Positions 1 through 9,538 of a stretch of 64,000 nucleotides of DNA are shown here, in pieces. Origin of the DNA: Paenibacillus sp. JJ-100. Its GTDB lineage: Bacteria > Bacillota > Bacilli > Paenibacillales > Paenibacillaceae. How positions within the stretch are numbered: position 1 is the stretch's first letter; the number at the start of each line of letters is the position of its first letter. The DNA is taken from the NCBI RefSeq assembly GCF_948329825.1, contig NZ_CAOJCM010000004.1, positions 124,001 through 188,000 of the forward strand, given 5' to 3'. Position numbers and translations under genes: made by a program. The notes under the pieces are model-generated. The model searched no databases. It saw only the letters and a program-made list of their open reading frames with translations, and was not told the DNA's origin.

Positions 1-1376
1 CGCAGCCGGAGTGGTGGAATAATCAGATTAATCACATTCAGCCGATAATAGAGATCTTCACGGAATTGATTCCGGGTAATCAAGGCAGGGAGATCCTGAT
101 TGGTTGCGGCAATGATTCGGCAATTGGCTTGTTTGGTACGGGTGCCTCCAACCGGGAAGTAATTACGTTCTTGCAAAACACGAAGCAGCTTAACTTGCAG
201 TTCAGAGGGCATTTCACCAATCTCATCGAGAAAAAGAGTACCTCCTTCTGCCAGTTCAATTTTCCCCTTTTTCCCCTTGGGATCAGCCCCGGAAAAGGCT
301 CCTTTCTCGTAGCCGAATAATTCACTTTCGAATAATGATGCCGGTATGGCGCCACAGTTAATCGCAATAAAAGGGGCAGTCTCTGGTTCGCGTAGATCGT
401 GGATCGCTTTGGCAAACAGCTCTTTTCCGGTACCGCTTTCACCCATAATAAGTACGGTAGCAGGTGTCGAGCTGATCTTGCGGATCGTATCAAGACATTC
501 CCGGATAATCGGACTGCTGCCTTTGATACGGGCGAATGGATCGGTTTCGGGACGAAGCTGTGCAACTGCCTTTTCCAAATGCTGAACTTTGGAGGACATA
601 TGCAGCAGTTCCTGATGCAGCCGAATTTCTGTGGTAATATCCACTTCTGCAGCGACTGCTCCGACAATGTGTCCGTCCAACCTGACAGGTCGGGCATTAA
701 TGAGTGCGAACAGATCTGGTCTGGGCTGATGTTGCTTGCGGTAGACTGTTTCGCCGGTATATAACGTTTTGAGTGATTGAAGGCGTTCAGGCGGGAAAAA
801 GTTTTCAGCGGGCTGGCCGATAATGTCGGTTTTGCTAATCGAAAAGATATGTTCTGCGCCAGATGTCCAGTAGGCCACTTTCGCTTCCTCGTTAATGATG
901 GATAGTGCAGAACCAGCGGTCTCAAGGGTGGTTTCCAGATAAGCCTCCATGAGCTGATGGGCTTGTACCAAGGCATGGATCACATCAGAGGCGGATATAT
1001 AACCGGTCCATTCGTCACGGTCATTTCTAACCATAAGATAAGGTGATTTAGTAAATAGTGGAACAGTTTGTGCGAGTTCAAAGCTATATGGGATTACAGG
1101 GACAGGGAGCAAGGAATTAGACGGAAATCTATAGGATGTTACCGACGTTGAAGAATATGTTGAGGATGGGACTTGCTCAGGAAGCAAGCTTGATTGACTA
1201 AAGAACGAGTAGAGATAAGCCTCTCCCGCTTTGGAACGTACAAATAAAGGCCGATCTGCCATTACATCGGAATGGGGATAAGGAGACGAAAGAATGTGTT
1301 CCCGTAAGAGAAACTCATCGTAAATCTTCATATCTGTTCGCATCAATTCTTTTAGAGTGGGAAGTAAGTGTCTCAT
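1..1376 (-). CDS. Sigma-54-dependent transcriptional activator (RocR/BkdR-like), C-terminus cut off by window edge
   Basis: Bacterial enhancer-binding protein that opens sigma-54 promoters by ATP hydrolysis. About 458 codons are visible; the end of the AAA+ domain and the Fis-type HTH lie outside the window. The N-terminal ~130 residues are a variable sensor, followed by a PAS-like domain (around residues 150-260) and the AAA+ domain. Walker A GESGTGKE is present, the sigma-54 contact loop reads GAFSGA (usual GAFTGA), and Walker B is GTLFLDEIGE. The ATG at 1376 is preceded by GAGGTG at good spacing. Its neighbours putB, rocA, rpoN and aspA carry sigma-54 promoters or encode sigma-54, so it is the likely activator of this island (inference). 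The effector is unknown; proline, P5C, ornithine or aspartate are possible. Confidence 0.9.
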   Translation of the reverse strand, partial: MRHLLPTLKELMRTDMKIYDEFLLREHILSSPYPHSDVMADRPLFVRSKAGEAYLYSFFSQSSLLPEQVPSSTYSSTSVTSYRFPSNSLLPVPVIPYSFELAQTVPLFTKSPYLMVRNDRDEWTGYISASDVIHALVQAHQLMEAYLETTLETAGSALSIINEEAKVAYWTSGAEHIFSISKTDIIGQPAENFFPPERLQSLKTLYTGETVYRKQHQPRPDLFALINARPVRLDGHIVGAVAAEVDITTEIRLHQELLHMSSKVQHLEKAVAQLRPETDPFARIKGSSPIIRECLDTIRKISSTPATVLIMGESGTGKELFAKAIHDLREPETAPFIAINCGAIPASLFESELFGYEKGAFSGADPKGKKGKIELAEGGTLFLDEIGEMPSELQVKLLRVLQERNYFPVGGTRTKQANCRIIAATNQDLPALITRNQFREDLYYRLNVINLIIPPLRL

Positions 1377-1846
1377 CAGGATCACCTCGAATACGTATTA
1401 AAGTGATTGGAATTATATTCATTATATCGTTCACCATCGATTGTGTATATATTTTTTGACATCGTTGTCCGTATGAATGTAAGTGACCGTTTATGTGGAA
1501 AAAGTAAACGAGATGTATCCCATTTTATGGATCATTCCGGAGTTACAGACGTTATTCATCTTGATCTGTTAACCGAATTATCCTGAGAAAATGGTAGATT
1601 AACGAAGAGATAAAAGATAAAATTTGTGAATTTTTCAAGGAATAGTCTAAAATTTTTTACATTCAAGTTTTGGATATTCTAATCTTTTAGACATAGCTAA
1701 CTCCAGAAACTGATGGGGAACAAAAACGGTAAACCAAATCAAACTAAACCAAATCCAAATCCAAAACCAAAACTAAAAACAAAAAAACCATGCTCTCCAG
1801 ATGGGATGGATTACATGGCTAGAACTCCATTTTTGTGACATGCATA
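1377..1846. other. Intergenic region between putB and the activator gene
   Basis: This 470-base AT-rich gap holds the putB terminator and, at 1721-1789, a degenerate A/C-rich tract of repeated CAAA/CCAAA words. No convincing ORF was seen. The activator promoter should lie between about 1400 and 1600, but I could not assign clear hexamers. Confidence 0.6.
1781..1818 (-). terminator. Intrinsic terminator of putB
   Basis: Read on the minus strand, a stem CCATG...CATGG with an inner TCC/GGA is followed by seven T residues. It lies about 30 nt beyond the putB stop codon. Confidence 0.6.
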
Positions 1847-2770
1847 TTAACGAAACATGTTTTTCACAACCATCCAGAGATTAGCGGGTTTCTCTGCGAG
1901 ACGACGCGTATAATATGGGTACCACATCGTTCCATACGGTACATAACAACGAATGCGATAACCTTCCTGTGCCAAGCGTTCCTGCTCGCTCATGCGAAGA
2001 CCATATAACATCTGGAATTCAAAGGCTTCGGGGGAGATATCCCGATCCTTGGCGTATTGCTTCGTCCAGTTAATGATATGATCGTCATGAGATGCCACTG
2101 CTGTATACACGCCTTGATCCAGATGATGACGAATCATCGTTTTGAACTGGTGAATAACCTCGGCTGAGCTCTGATAAGCAATATTTGCGGGCTCTTTGTA
2201 GGCTCCCTTGACAAGGCGTAGCCGAATGCCTTCCCGAATCATATCGCGTGTATCCTCTTCTGTTCGATGAAGATAAGCCTGTAATACTGTACCGGTGTTA
2301 TCCAGCCCTTCGGAATGTAGCCTTCGCACCATATCCAGCGTTGCTTGTGTGAACGGACTATCCTCCATATCAATGCGTATGAACAATTCACGCTCTTTAG
2401 CCCGAACTGCGACGGCGCGAATATTCTGATAACTCTCTTCTGGATCGAGAGCCAGCCCCATTTGTGTAGGTTTAAGTGAGACATTGGAGTCCACACCTTC
2501 ATCTGCTATACCTTCAACTAGCCTCAGATATTCATCTCTATACAGCGCAGCTTCATGCAGGTGTGTAATACCCTCGCCTAAGTGATCCAATGTCGCCATA
2601 ATCCCTTTGCTATTTAATGACCGAATTGCCTCCAGTGCCTCTTCTAGCGTACTGCCTGCAATAAATTTGCCGGCCAGCTTTTTACCGTATTTGAGAGATA
2701 GATTCTCTACAGCTTTGTTGCCAGCCACGGTTAACAGGGTTTTGCGGTATAGTTCCGTTCCGACACTCAT
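1847..2770 (-). CDS. putB: Proline dehydrogenase (monofunctional, FAD-dependent)
   Basis: Oxidises L-proline to delta-1-pyrroline-5-carboxylate and passes electrons to the membrane quinone pool. At 307 aa it matches the monofunctional Gram-positive PutB/FadM family rather than the long PutA fusion. The TIM-barrel signature is visible, including the substrate-binding YYTRRLAEKPANLW segment near the C-terminus. The ATG is preceded by GGGAGG. It is divergent from rocA, which encodes the next enzyme, and both genes have sigma-54 promoters in the shared intergenic region. Expression therefore probably depends on RpoN (encoded 2.1 kb away) and the adjacent activator. Confidence 0.95.
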   Translation of the reverse strand: MSVGTELYRKTLLTVAGNKAVENLSLKYGKKLAGKFIAGSTLEEALEAIRSLNSKGIMATLDHLGEGITHLHEAALYRDEYLRLVEGIADEGVDSNVSLKPTQMGLALDPEESYQNIRAVAVRAKERELFIRIDMEDSPFTQATLDMVRRLHSEGLDNTGTVLQAYLHRTEEDTRDMIREGIRLRLVKGAYKEPANIAYQSSAEVIHQFKTMIRHHLDQGVYTAVASHDDHIINWTKQYAKDRDISPEAFEFQMLYGLRMSEQERLAQEGYRIRCYVPYGTMWYPYYTRRLAEKPANLWMVVKNMFR

Positions 2771-2812
2771 CGTGGTACCTCCCTAAACATTCATGATTGT
2801 ATACTCATATAT

Positions 2813-2831
2813 CAAGCAAAAACCATGCCAA
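2813..2831 (-). promoter_or_regulatory. Sigma-54 promoter of putB
   Basis: On the minus strand the sequence is TTGGCATGgtttTTGCTTG. The -24 GG (2828-2829) and -12 GC (2816-2817) are separated by exactly 10 nt, and the match to TGGCAYG-N4-TTGCW is close to full. It lies 43 nt upstream of the putB ATG. Confidence 0.88.
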
Positions 2832-3054
2832 GAGCGGCCATTTAAACGTGGGACATCCCTAATATTTTTTATATCTGCTGAACGATTCATCGACACAAGC
2901 GAGATCATGGAATCTGCCCTTAGCAAAGTAGAGTCAAAAAAACTGAAGATTACACCTACTCTCAGATTATTCTGGCATCGGAGTGGTCGTGAGAATGATC
3001 ATACATACAACGCATACATCTTTTTCGGAAAAAATATTTCATTTTCAAGCGGAG
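2832..3054. promoter_or_regulatory. Putative upstream activator region between divergent sigma-54 promoters
   Basis: About 220 bp separates the two -24 elements. This is the expected place for enhancer sites of the activator. One short inverted repeat, CGAT-TC-ATCG (2884-2893 region), is visible, but no pair of clear UAS motifs could be assigned by eye. Confidence 0.4.
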
Positions 3055-3073
3055 TTGGCATGCTTCTTGCTTC
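3055..3073 (+). promoter_or_regulatory. Sigma-54 promoter of rocA
   Basis: The sequence is TTGGCATGcttcTTGCTTC, with GG at 3057-3058 and GC at 3069-3070 (10 nt between). It is nearly identical to the putB and aspA promoters. The predicted start site is near 3082, giving a leader of about 90 nt before the rocA ATG. Confidence 0.9.
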
Positions 3074-3174
3074 ATATATTTTGGTGAGGCGCAATCGGCG
3101 CGAGTTCTGGCGGGGAGCCACCCATAGCTTCATATGGCCAGCCAGTGACCTATATCTTGAAGGAGGAATTACTG

Positions 3175-4722
3175 ATGAATATCCCATTTGTTAACGAGCC
3201 ATTTACAGCTTTTACGGTGCAAGCGAACCGGGACGCCTTTGAAGAAGCACTCCGCAAAGTTGAATCTGAGCTCGGGCAAGAATATTCAATGATTATCGGT
3301 GGGCAAAAAGTAACTAGCAGCCGCACGTTAACCTCCGTAAACCCGGCTGCAAAGGATCAGGTCATTGGAACGATTCATCAAGCGAATCAGGAGCTGGCCG
3401 AGAAGGCCATCCAGACCGCAGCTCAGACGTTCGAGACTTGGAAACATACGGACCCGAATGAACGGGCCCGTTATCTGTACAAAGCGGCTGCAATCATGCG
3501 TCGCCGCAAGCACGAGTTCTCCGCCTGGATGGTCTATGAGGCGGGCAAAACATGGGCGGAAGCGGATGCAGACACCGCAGAAGCCATTGACTTTATGGAG
3601 TTTTATGCAAGAGAAATGCAACGTCTTAGTGAACCGCAACCGCTTGTTCGGATTGCAGGTGAGGATAATGAGCTGACGTACATTCCGCTCGGAGTGGGGG
3701 TGGTTATCCCGCCGTGGAATTTTCCGCTGGCAATTATGGTAGGCATGACTTCAGCTGCATTGGTATCGGGCAATACAGTAGTATTAAAACCTGCAAGTAC
3801 CACTCCGGTTATTGCGGCCAAATTCATGGAACTGCTTCAAGAAGTTGGTTTACCGAACGGTGTGGTTAACTTCTTGCCGGGGCCGGGTAACGAGGTAGGG
3901 GATTATCTTGTGGATCATGCACTGACCCGTTTTATTAGCTTCACGGGTTCTCGGGATGTTGGTTTGCGAATCAATGAACGTGCTGCGCGCACCGCTCCGG
4001 GACAAAAGTGGATCAAACGTGTGATTGCTGAGATGGGTGGCAAGGATTCCATCGTCGTTGACAATGACAGTGATCTGGAACTGGCAGCTGAATCGATTAC
4101 GGCCTCCGCTTTTGGCTTCTCCGGGCAAAAATGTTCTGCCTGCTCCCGTGCCATTATTCATAAGGATGTATATGATGAAGTGTTACAAAAGGTAGTGGAA
4201 CGTACACAGAAACTGACGATGGGCAGCCCGTTAGAGGCAGGAAATTATATGGGGCCTGTCATCGACGATAAGGCATATGCAAAGATCACAGAATATATTG
4301 AGATAGGTAAAGAGGAAGGACGTCTTGTTTATGGCGGAGGTACAGGGGATGACGCAGGTTATTTCATTGAACCGACGATTATCGCAGATGTGAACCCTCA
4401 GGCTCGAATTGCACAGGAGGAGATCTTCGGCCCGGTACTCGCTTTTATTAAAGCTGATTCATTCCAGGATGCGCTGGAGATTGCTAACAATACAGACTAT
4501 GGTTTGACAGGTGCCGTTATCTCGCGTAATCGGGCACATCTGGAGCAAGCAAGACGTGAATATTTTGTTGGCAATTTGTATTTTAATCGGAAGTGTACAG
4601 GGGCCTTAGTGGGGACGCATCCTTTTGGCGGATTCAATATGTCAGGTACGGATTCAAAAGCAGGAGGCAGAGATTATCTGCTGCTCTTTACTCAAGCCAA
4701 GCTCGTATCGGAGAAATATTGA
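3175..4722 (+). CDS. rocA: L-glutamate gamma-semialdehyde (delta-1-pyrroline-5-carboxylate) dehydrogenase
   Basis: NAD-dependent oxidation of glutamate semialdehyde/P5C to glutamate, the second step of proline (and arginine/ornithine) catabolism. The 515 aa length is typical of RocA. Aldehyde dehydrogenase motifs are visible: the IPPWNFP NAD-binding loop, EMGGKDS with the general-base Glu, and the catalytic Cys near residue 320 in [12 protein letters not shown] chose the ATG at 3175 because AAGGAGG precedes it at ideal spacing; a longer in-frame start at 3145 lacks a ribosome binding site. Transcription is from the sigma-54 promoter at 3055-3073. Confidence 0.96.
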   Translation: MNIPFVNEPFTAFTVQANRDAFEEALRKVESELGQEYSMIIGGQKVTSSRTLTSVNPAAKDQVIGTIHQANQELAEKAIQTAAQTFETWKHTDPNERARYLYKAAAIMRRRKHEFSAWMVYEAGKTWAEADADTAEAIDFMEFYAREMQRLSEPQPLVRIAGEDNELTYIPLGVGVVIPPWNFPLAIMVGMTSAALVSGNTVVLKPASTTPVIAAKFMELLQEVGLPNGVVNFLPGPGNEVGDYLVDHALTRFISFTGSRDVGLRINERAARTAPGQKWIKRVIAEMGGKDSIVVDNDSDLELAAESITASAFGFSGQKCSACSRAIIHKDVYDEVLQKVVERTQKLTMGSPLEAGNYMGPVIDDKAYAKITEYIEIGKEEGRLVYGGGTGDDAGYFIEPTIIADVNPQARIAQEEIFGPVLAFIKADSFQDALEIANNTDYGLTGAVISRNRAHLEQARREYFVGNLYFNRKCTGALVGTHPFGGFNMSGTDSKAGGRDYLLLFTQAKLVSEKY

Positions 4723-4879
4723 AAAATGCAAGGATGTAGATGAATACTGCTGACAAGCGCTCGCTTATATGATATCATGCCTGCGAATCCCTTTTTATGT
4801 AAAAAGAAGTGAGCGGATGACAACTCAAAGTGCATACTGCATTAAATTCATGTCCAGCGTGACATAAGGAGGGCATTGG

Positions 4880-6178
4880 ATGTTAGGTGTTCAGTTAGTG
4901 CAAGAACAGCAGTTCCGGCTGTCCATCACGCCGGAGATGAAGCAGTCCTTTCATTTGCTAACCTTGTCCGGTCAGGAGCTATCGCGTTATTTACAAGATG
5001 CCGCAGCAGATAATCCGCTGCTTGAACTGGAAGAGCAATCAATACACTTTTCTAAATATGCACGGATGAATAATTTGCGCTGGCTTGATTCCTATGATCC
5101 TTTGCTGCAGGCCAAAGGGATGGAGCCTACGCTGGAACAGTTCCTTGCTTCGCAAATTCGCTTGATGAATGTTCCGAACGGACCCGGGAGAGTCGCTTCA
5201 TACTTGGCTGGATGTGTTGATGAAGATGGATATTTGAGGATAGAACTGTCAGAGGTGCAGTCTGAACTAGGGGTTTCTTCAGACGAACTAAACATAGGGC
5301 TCAGCCTGCTGCAGTCGCTTGACCCTCCGGGTGTAGGCGCACGGAGTTTGCAGGAATGTTTGCTGCTGCAGATTCGGCGTGATGCGTCTGCCGCACGTTA
5401 TGCCGAACACATGGTGCAGGCCGGTCTGGAGGCTTTGGTTCCTTTTCATCCCGGACGGACAGCAGGCAGGTTAGGTATAACCTCACGAGAAGCACAAGCA
5501 GCATATGACTATATTACCCGACTGAACCCCAAGCCGTGCCGCTCGATCGGAAGTAATGAACGCTCTTATTATATTGTTCCTGATGCCTATGTAGAGTTCG
5601 TTCAAGGGGAGAGGGTGCTCGGATTGCTTGCAGCAGGTAATCCACGCATATCCTTGAATAAGGCTTGTAGCAACTGGGTGAGAGGCTCGGCTCCCAGCCA
5701 GCTCTGGCTGAATCAGGCGTCAGAGGCGAGGGCCATTGTGCGTAGTGTGCAGATGAGACGCAGGACGTTACTACGTGTATTGAAGGCGGTTATGGATGAG
5801 CAGAAGCAATTTTTGAGTGAGGGACCTGCTGCCATAGTACCCCTTAATCTTACGGATATTGCCGAGAAAATCGATATGCATGAATCGACCGTCAGCCGTG
5901 CCGTGAAGAATAAATGTATACACACCCCCTATGGGATCTATGAGCTGAAGCACTTTTTTGATTCTGGCATTTCAACAGTATCTGGACAGCAGACGTCCGC
6001 ATCGGCTGTAAAAATGCGGCTGAAGGAAATTGTTCGAACGGAGCAGATGAGCAGACCTTATTCAGACAGCCAGTTAGTTGCTATTCTAGCTGATGAAGGA
6101 ATTGTGATATCCCGAAGAACGATTGCGAAGTATAGGGAGGAACTGCGTATTTTATCGTCTCTGGAACGAAAACGGTGA
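4880..6178 (+). CDS. rpoN: RNA polymerase sigma-54 factor
   Basis: Alternative sigma factor that needs an AAA+ activator (B. subtilis SigL). At 432 aa it has the Gln/Leu-rich region I at residues 4-50 (LVQEQQFRLSITPEMKQS), a core-binding middle region, an HTH around 320-350 (LTDIAEKIDMHESTVSRAV) and the RpoN box SRRTIAKYRE near the C-terminus that reads the -24 element. The ATG has GGAGGG upstream. It sits between genes whose promoters are of sigma-54 type. A separate promoter in the 157-nt gap after rocA, or read-through from rocA, could drive it; the latter would give positive autoregulation (inference). Confidence 0.96.
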   Translation: MLGVQLVQEQQFRLSITPEMKQSFHLLTLSGQELSRYLQDAAADNPLLELEEQSIHFSKYARMNNLRWLDSYDPLLQAKGMEPTLEQFLASQIRLMNVPNGPGRVASYLAGCVDEDGYLRIELSEVQSELGVSSDELNIGLSLLQSLDPPGVGARSLQECLLLQIRRDASAARYAEHMVQAGLEALVPFHPGRTAGRLGITSREAQAAYDYITRLNPKPCRSIGSNERSYYIVPDAYVEFVQGERVLGLLAAGNPRISLNKACSNWVRGSAPSQLWLNQASEARAIVRSVQMRRRTLLRVLKAVMDEQKQFLSEGPAAIVPLNLTDIAEKIDMHESTVSRAVKNKCIHTPYGIYELKHFFDSGISTVSGQQTSASAVKMRLKEIVRTEQMSRPYSDSQLVAILADEGIVISRRTIAKYREELRILSSLERKR

Positions 6179-6235
6179 GCAGAATCGTATGCATATCAGT
6201 TGGTATGATAACTGAACGTTGCATTAGATATTTAC

Positions 6236-6278
6236 AAAAATCCCTGTTAATCCGGAGGTCCGGATCAACAGGGATTTT
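6236..6278. terminator. Bidirectional terminator between convergent rpoN and aspA
   Basis: A long near-perfect inverted repeat, AAAATCCCTGTT-ATCCGGA...TCCGGAT-AACAGGGATTTT, is flanked by A and T runs so it can act on both strands. Confidence 0.85.
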
Positions 6279-6306
6279 AACATTTTTGGATGATGCTCTA
6301 TATATA

Positions 6307-7740
6307 TTATAAACGCTCCATGTTACGCAAGAAATGTTCTCCAGCAATACCTGGGGTGGTCATCTGCTCCGGATGTAAAATCTCTTCCAATTCTTCCGGT
6401 GTCAGCAAGCCTCGCTCCAGAATGATTTCCTGCAGACTCATGCCTGTCTTTAGCGCTTCTTTTACGATCGTGGCAGCTACGTTGTAGCCAAGGTGAGGAT
6501 TCAGGGCCGTAACGACACTGAAGCTCTGTTTCATAATTGATTCACAGCGCTCACGATTAGCTTCCATCTCTTCCACCGCATATCTGGTGAAGACATCAAT
6601 ACCGTTATTCATGATCTTCAGTGATTGCAACAGGTTAAAGGCAATGACTGGACCCATAACATTCAGCTCGAATTGACCTGCTTCACAGGCCATACAGATC
6701 GTATGGTCGTTCCCCATAACCTGGAAGGATACCTGATTGATCACCTCGGCCATCACCGGATTAACCTTACCCGGCATAATGGAAGAACCAGGCTGGCGAG
6801 CTGGCAGAAGCAATTCATTCAATCCAGCACGTGGACCAGAAGCCATCATGCGAATGTCATTACAGATTTTGGACAGGCTGACTGCACATACTTTCAGGGC
6901 TGCTGACAGTTCCAAATATGCATCCGTGTTCTGCGTCGCGTCAACCAGATCGTCCGCGGTCTGCAACGGCAGACCCGTCACCTCGGACAGATGCTCAGTA
7001 ACCTTGACGATGTACTCAGGTTTGGCATTGAGCCCTGTTCCTACAGCTGTGGCACCCATGTTGATCTTGAGCAAGCGTTTGTTAGCATATTCGAGACGTT
7101 CAATATCCCGTCCAATGACACGAGCATAAGCACCGAATTCTTGACCTAGACGGATCGGTACGGCATCCTGCAGATGAGTACGTCCCACTTTAACAACGTC
7201 GTTGAACTCGATTTCTTTTTTGTGAAAAGCTTCTTGCAACTTCTTCATTGTATCCAGCAGAGTCTCGGATAGGCGATATGCCGCGATGCGCAGGGCTGTT
7301 GGCACAACGTCATTCGTAGACTGGGACATGTTCACATGATTGTTAGGATTACAGTGGAAGTAGTCTCCCTTGCTTTTGGTCAACAGTTCAAGTCCGCGAT
7401 TAGCCAAAATTTCGTTGATATTCATATTCATGGAGGTGCCCGCACCACCCTGAATGGAGTCCACAATAAAATGATCGAGATGATGGCCTTTCATCATTTC
7501 ATCCGCCGCCATGATAATCACTTCTCCGATTTTGGATGGAAGCATTTTCAGATCCATGTTTGCCATAGCAGCAGCCTTTTTAACAGCGGCCAATGCTGTA
7601 ATCAGCTCGCGGTGAACCGGAACGCCGGTAATCGGAAAGTTTTCTACAGCCCGCACCGTCTGAATTCCATAGTACGCATAATCCGGGATTTCTTTTTCGC
7701 CGATAAAATCTTTTTCCGTCCGTGTGGACATAGTAGACAT
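6307..7740 (-). CDS. aspA: Aspartate ammonia-lyase (aspartase)
   Basis: Cleaves L-aspartate to fumarate and ammonia. At 477 aa it belongs to the fumarase/aspartase superfamily, with the SS-loop signature GSSIMPGKVNP near residue 310. Several in-frame ATGs occur at the 5' end. I chose 7740 because GGAGG lies 8 nt upstream; starting at 7764 would add MMPMEANE without a ribosome binding site. A sigma-54 promoter lies about 76 nt upstream, which puts the gene in the local RpoN regulon. Fumarase is a less likely alternative, since the TGQ/SS-loop context and local amino-acid catabolism favour aspartase. Confidence 0.92.
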   Translation of the reverse strand: MSTMSTRTEKDFIGEKEIPDYAYYGIQTVRAVENFPITGVPVHRELITALAAVKKAAAMANMDLKMLPSKIGEVIIMAADEMMKGHHLDHFIVDSIQGGAGTSMNMNINEILANRGLELLTKSKGDYFHCNPNNHVNMSQSTNDVVPTALRIAAYRLSETLLDTMKKLQEAFHKKEIEFNDVVKVGRTHLQDAVPIRLGQEFGAYARVIGRDIERLEYANKRLLKINMGATAVGTGLNAKPEYIVKVTEHLSEVTGLPLQTADDLVDATQNTDAYLELSAALKVCAVSLSKICNDIRMMASGPRAGLNELLLPARQPGSSIMPGKVNPVMAEVINQVSFQVMGNDHTICMACEAGQFELNVMGPVIAFNLLQSLKIMNNGIDVFTRYAVEEMEANRERCESIMKQSFSVVTALNPHLGYNVAATIVKEALKTGMSLQEIILERGLLTPEELEEILHPEQMTTPGIAGEHFLRNMERL

Positions 7741-7813
7741 CTCGTTCGCCTCCATTGGCATCATAAAAATACTTCTGCTCCAGCATTGCTGAAACGCACT
7801 CAGTATACCATTT

Positions 7814-7832
7814 AAGCAAAATAGATGCCAAG
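7814..7832 (-). promoter_or_regulatory. Sigma-54 promoter of aspA
   Basis: The minus strand reads TTGGCATCtattTTGCTTA. The -24 GG (7828-7829) and -12 GC (7816-7817) are again separated by 10 nt. It is the third sigma-54 promoter of the same form in 5 kb. Confidence 0.85.
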
Positions 7833-8079
7833 CTAAATGATTCTTTTCTTGTAACCGATAATAATTAAAATTAAAAAATCTAAAATTTCCTACAAAAATT
7901 AAATTTATAAGGAGGTCTATCCAAGCTTGTCTTATTCATTTGGAGCGAGTTTTGTAGTAATAAAGTCATGCATAAACAGCGAATCATGACGAAAATACAG
8001 CGTTTTCAGTGATATTAATCACATGAAATATGGTATGATATTGGTAAAATAGGAAAAAAGGACTACGGGGTGCGAACAC
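7833..8079. other. Intergenic region aspA-chemoreceptor, with a possible 20-codon ORF
   Basis: This is AT-rich upstream DNA of aspA (enhancer sites expected) and the chemoreceptor promoter region (extended -10 TGgTATGAT near 8031-8039). A strong AAGGAGG at 7909-7915 precedes a TTG-started 20-aa reading frame at 7927-7989. Its existence as a gene is uncertain. Confidence 0.4.
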
Positions 8080-9357
8080 ATGAAATGGACTTTAGGGGCG
8101 AAGAGTGTCGTTGGTTTAGTACTTATCTCAATTATTACGTACGGAACTAGCGGCTTTTTTATTTTTTTTGTGAAGGATTGGGTTTCACTTGATATACCAA
8201 ATTGGCTGTACATATCGATCGTTCTGCTTATGGGGGTATGTTGGAACGGAATTCTCGGGTGGATGGCTTCTCGCTACCTGACTCGTCCGATTGTTCGGCT
8301 GTCTCGTGCTGCGCAGCAGGTATCTTCCGGAGATTTGACTACGGAAATTCCACATCGCCGCGCACAAGATGAGCTTACCGTATTATATGATGCTTTCAAC
8401 GTTATGGTTTCTAATCTGAGAAGTATTGTGAACGATATTGCGGAAAGTACACGCACAACCTCTCAGAATGCACAGTCGCTTAGTGAGGCGATTACCCAGG
8501 CAGCGGAGCAGATTGAGATGATGTCGGAAGCAGTTGATCATATTGCGGTAGGTGTTGAAGAGCAAAAAGTGACTTCCCATCATTCCCTGATTACAGCAGA
8601 TGAAATGTTGAATGATTTTCAGAAGATGCAACATCAGTCTTTGGGGATGACAGAACTGTCCGGTCAGATGGAACAATCGGTGGATCATACGAAGGAAACA
8701 TTTTCTTCACTGATGAAAGGCATGGACGAGCTGGCTGAATCACACAATCGTTCTCGTGATATTATGCTGCTATTAGAGAAGGAAGCTTCCGATATCGAAG
8801 TGATCACACAGTCGGTCAAAAATATAGCTGAAGAAACAGGGTTGCTTGCCCTGAACGCTTCCATTGAAGCCGCCCGAGCAGGGGAAGAGGGGGCAGGATT
8901 TGCAGTTGTTGCTCAGCAGATTCGTAAGCTTGCTGATGAGAGTAAAGATTCGGTACATCGAATTAATGAGCTGATTAGCCGTGTGCAGCAACGAATCCGG
9001 GAAACTGTGCAGCTTAGTCAGGAACAGCATGGATTGGTTGTAGATGAGTCAGAACGGACCATTTCCGTGGATCAGACATTACATGAACTAACGGGTACGG
9101 TTGAAGTGTTCATGAAAGGTGCACATGAGATCGGCTCCAAGATTGCTGAACAGACGGGACGTGTGGAGCAAACACACGGCAATGTGAAGAAGATACAAGG
9201 CAAAGCGAGCTCCTTCTCGGATGAAGCTAAGAAGATCATGGATGCTGCACATGAAGAAACAGCGATTATGGAGGAAATATCCTCATCAGCGGAAGAGTTA
9301 AGACGGTTAACAGATCGATTACTCGATAAAACGAAAGCATTTCGGATGCAGCCTTGA
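8080..9357 (+). CDS. Methyl-accepting chemotaxis protein without a large extracellular sensor
   Basis: Membrane chemoreceptor that would signal to CheA/CheW. Of its 425 aa, two hydrophobic segments (about 10-32 and 42-62) are separated by only ~10 residues, so there is no periplasmic-type ligand domain. A HAMP domain follows (65-115), then a long coiled coil with the conserved hairpin tip [20 protein letters not shown]. It probably senses membrane or cytoplasmic state, or pairs with another sensor (inference). Translation starts at the ATG after GGGGTG. No che genes are adjacent. Confidence 0.93.
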   Translation: MKWTLGAKSVVGLVLISIITYGTSGFFIFFVKDWVSLDIPNWLYISIVLLMGVCWNGILGWMASRYLTRPIVRLSRAAQQVSSGDLTTEIPHRRAQDELTVLYDAFNVMVSNLRSIVNDIAESTRTTSQNAQSLSEAITQAAEQIEMMSEAVDHIAVGVEEQKVTSHHSLITADEMLNDFQKMQHQSLGMTELSGQMEQSVDHTKETFSSLMKGMDELAESHNRSRDIMLLLEKEASDIEVITQSVKNIAEETGLLALNASIEAARAGEEGAGFAVVAQQIRKLADESKDSVHRINELISRVQQRIRETVQLSQEQHGLVVDESERTISVDQTLHELTGTVEVFMKGAHEIGSKIAEQTGRVEQTHGNVKKIQGKASSFSDEAKKIMDAAHEETAIMEEISSSAEELRRLTDRLLDKTKAFRMQP

Positions 9358-9380
9358 GCTGTTTCCGAAATGCTTTTTTA
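9337..9380 (+). terminator. Terminator overlapping the chemoreceptor stop codon
   Basis: AAAGCATTTCGGA pairs with TCCGAAATGCTTTTTT. The 5' arm lies inside the last codons of the gene and a T tract follows. Confidence 0.8.
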
Positions 9381-9538
9381 TGTCCAAAAAATTAGCTTAA
9401 ATTGGTTAAAGACGAACGTTTTTTCGTGACAATGGTGATTTGTAAAGATTTTTTAATAAAGATTAACAAAATTGCAACGCGCGGGCGATAAATGAAGATA
9501 TAATAATATTATTACAACAGAAGAAGGAGCCCAGTATA

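Noticed and set aside
80..976. Long minus-strand reading frame within the activator gene
   Set aside because: It is out of frame with the clear AAA+ activator, has a Ser/Pro/Arg-rich composition typical of a shadow frame and shows no domain.
2793..3194. 133-codon plus-strand frame upstream of rocA
   Set aside because: It spans both sigma-54 promoters and the rocA ribosome binding site, has no SD of its own and no family resemblance.
7927..7989. 20-codon ORF with a strong SD as a YjcZ-like sporulation peptide
   Set aside because: The start resembles such peptides (SYSFGASFVVI) but lacks the hydrophobic continuation; too short to call.
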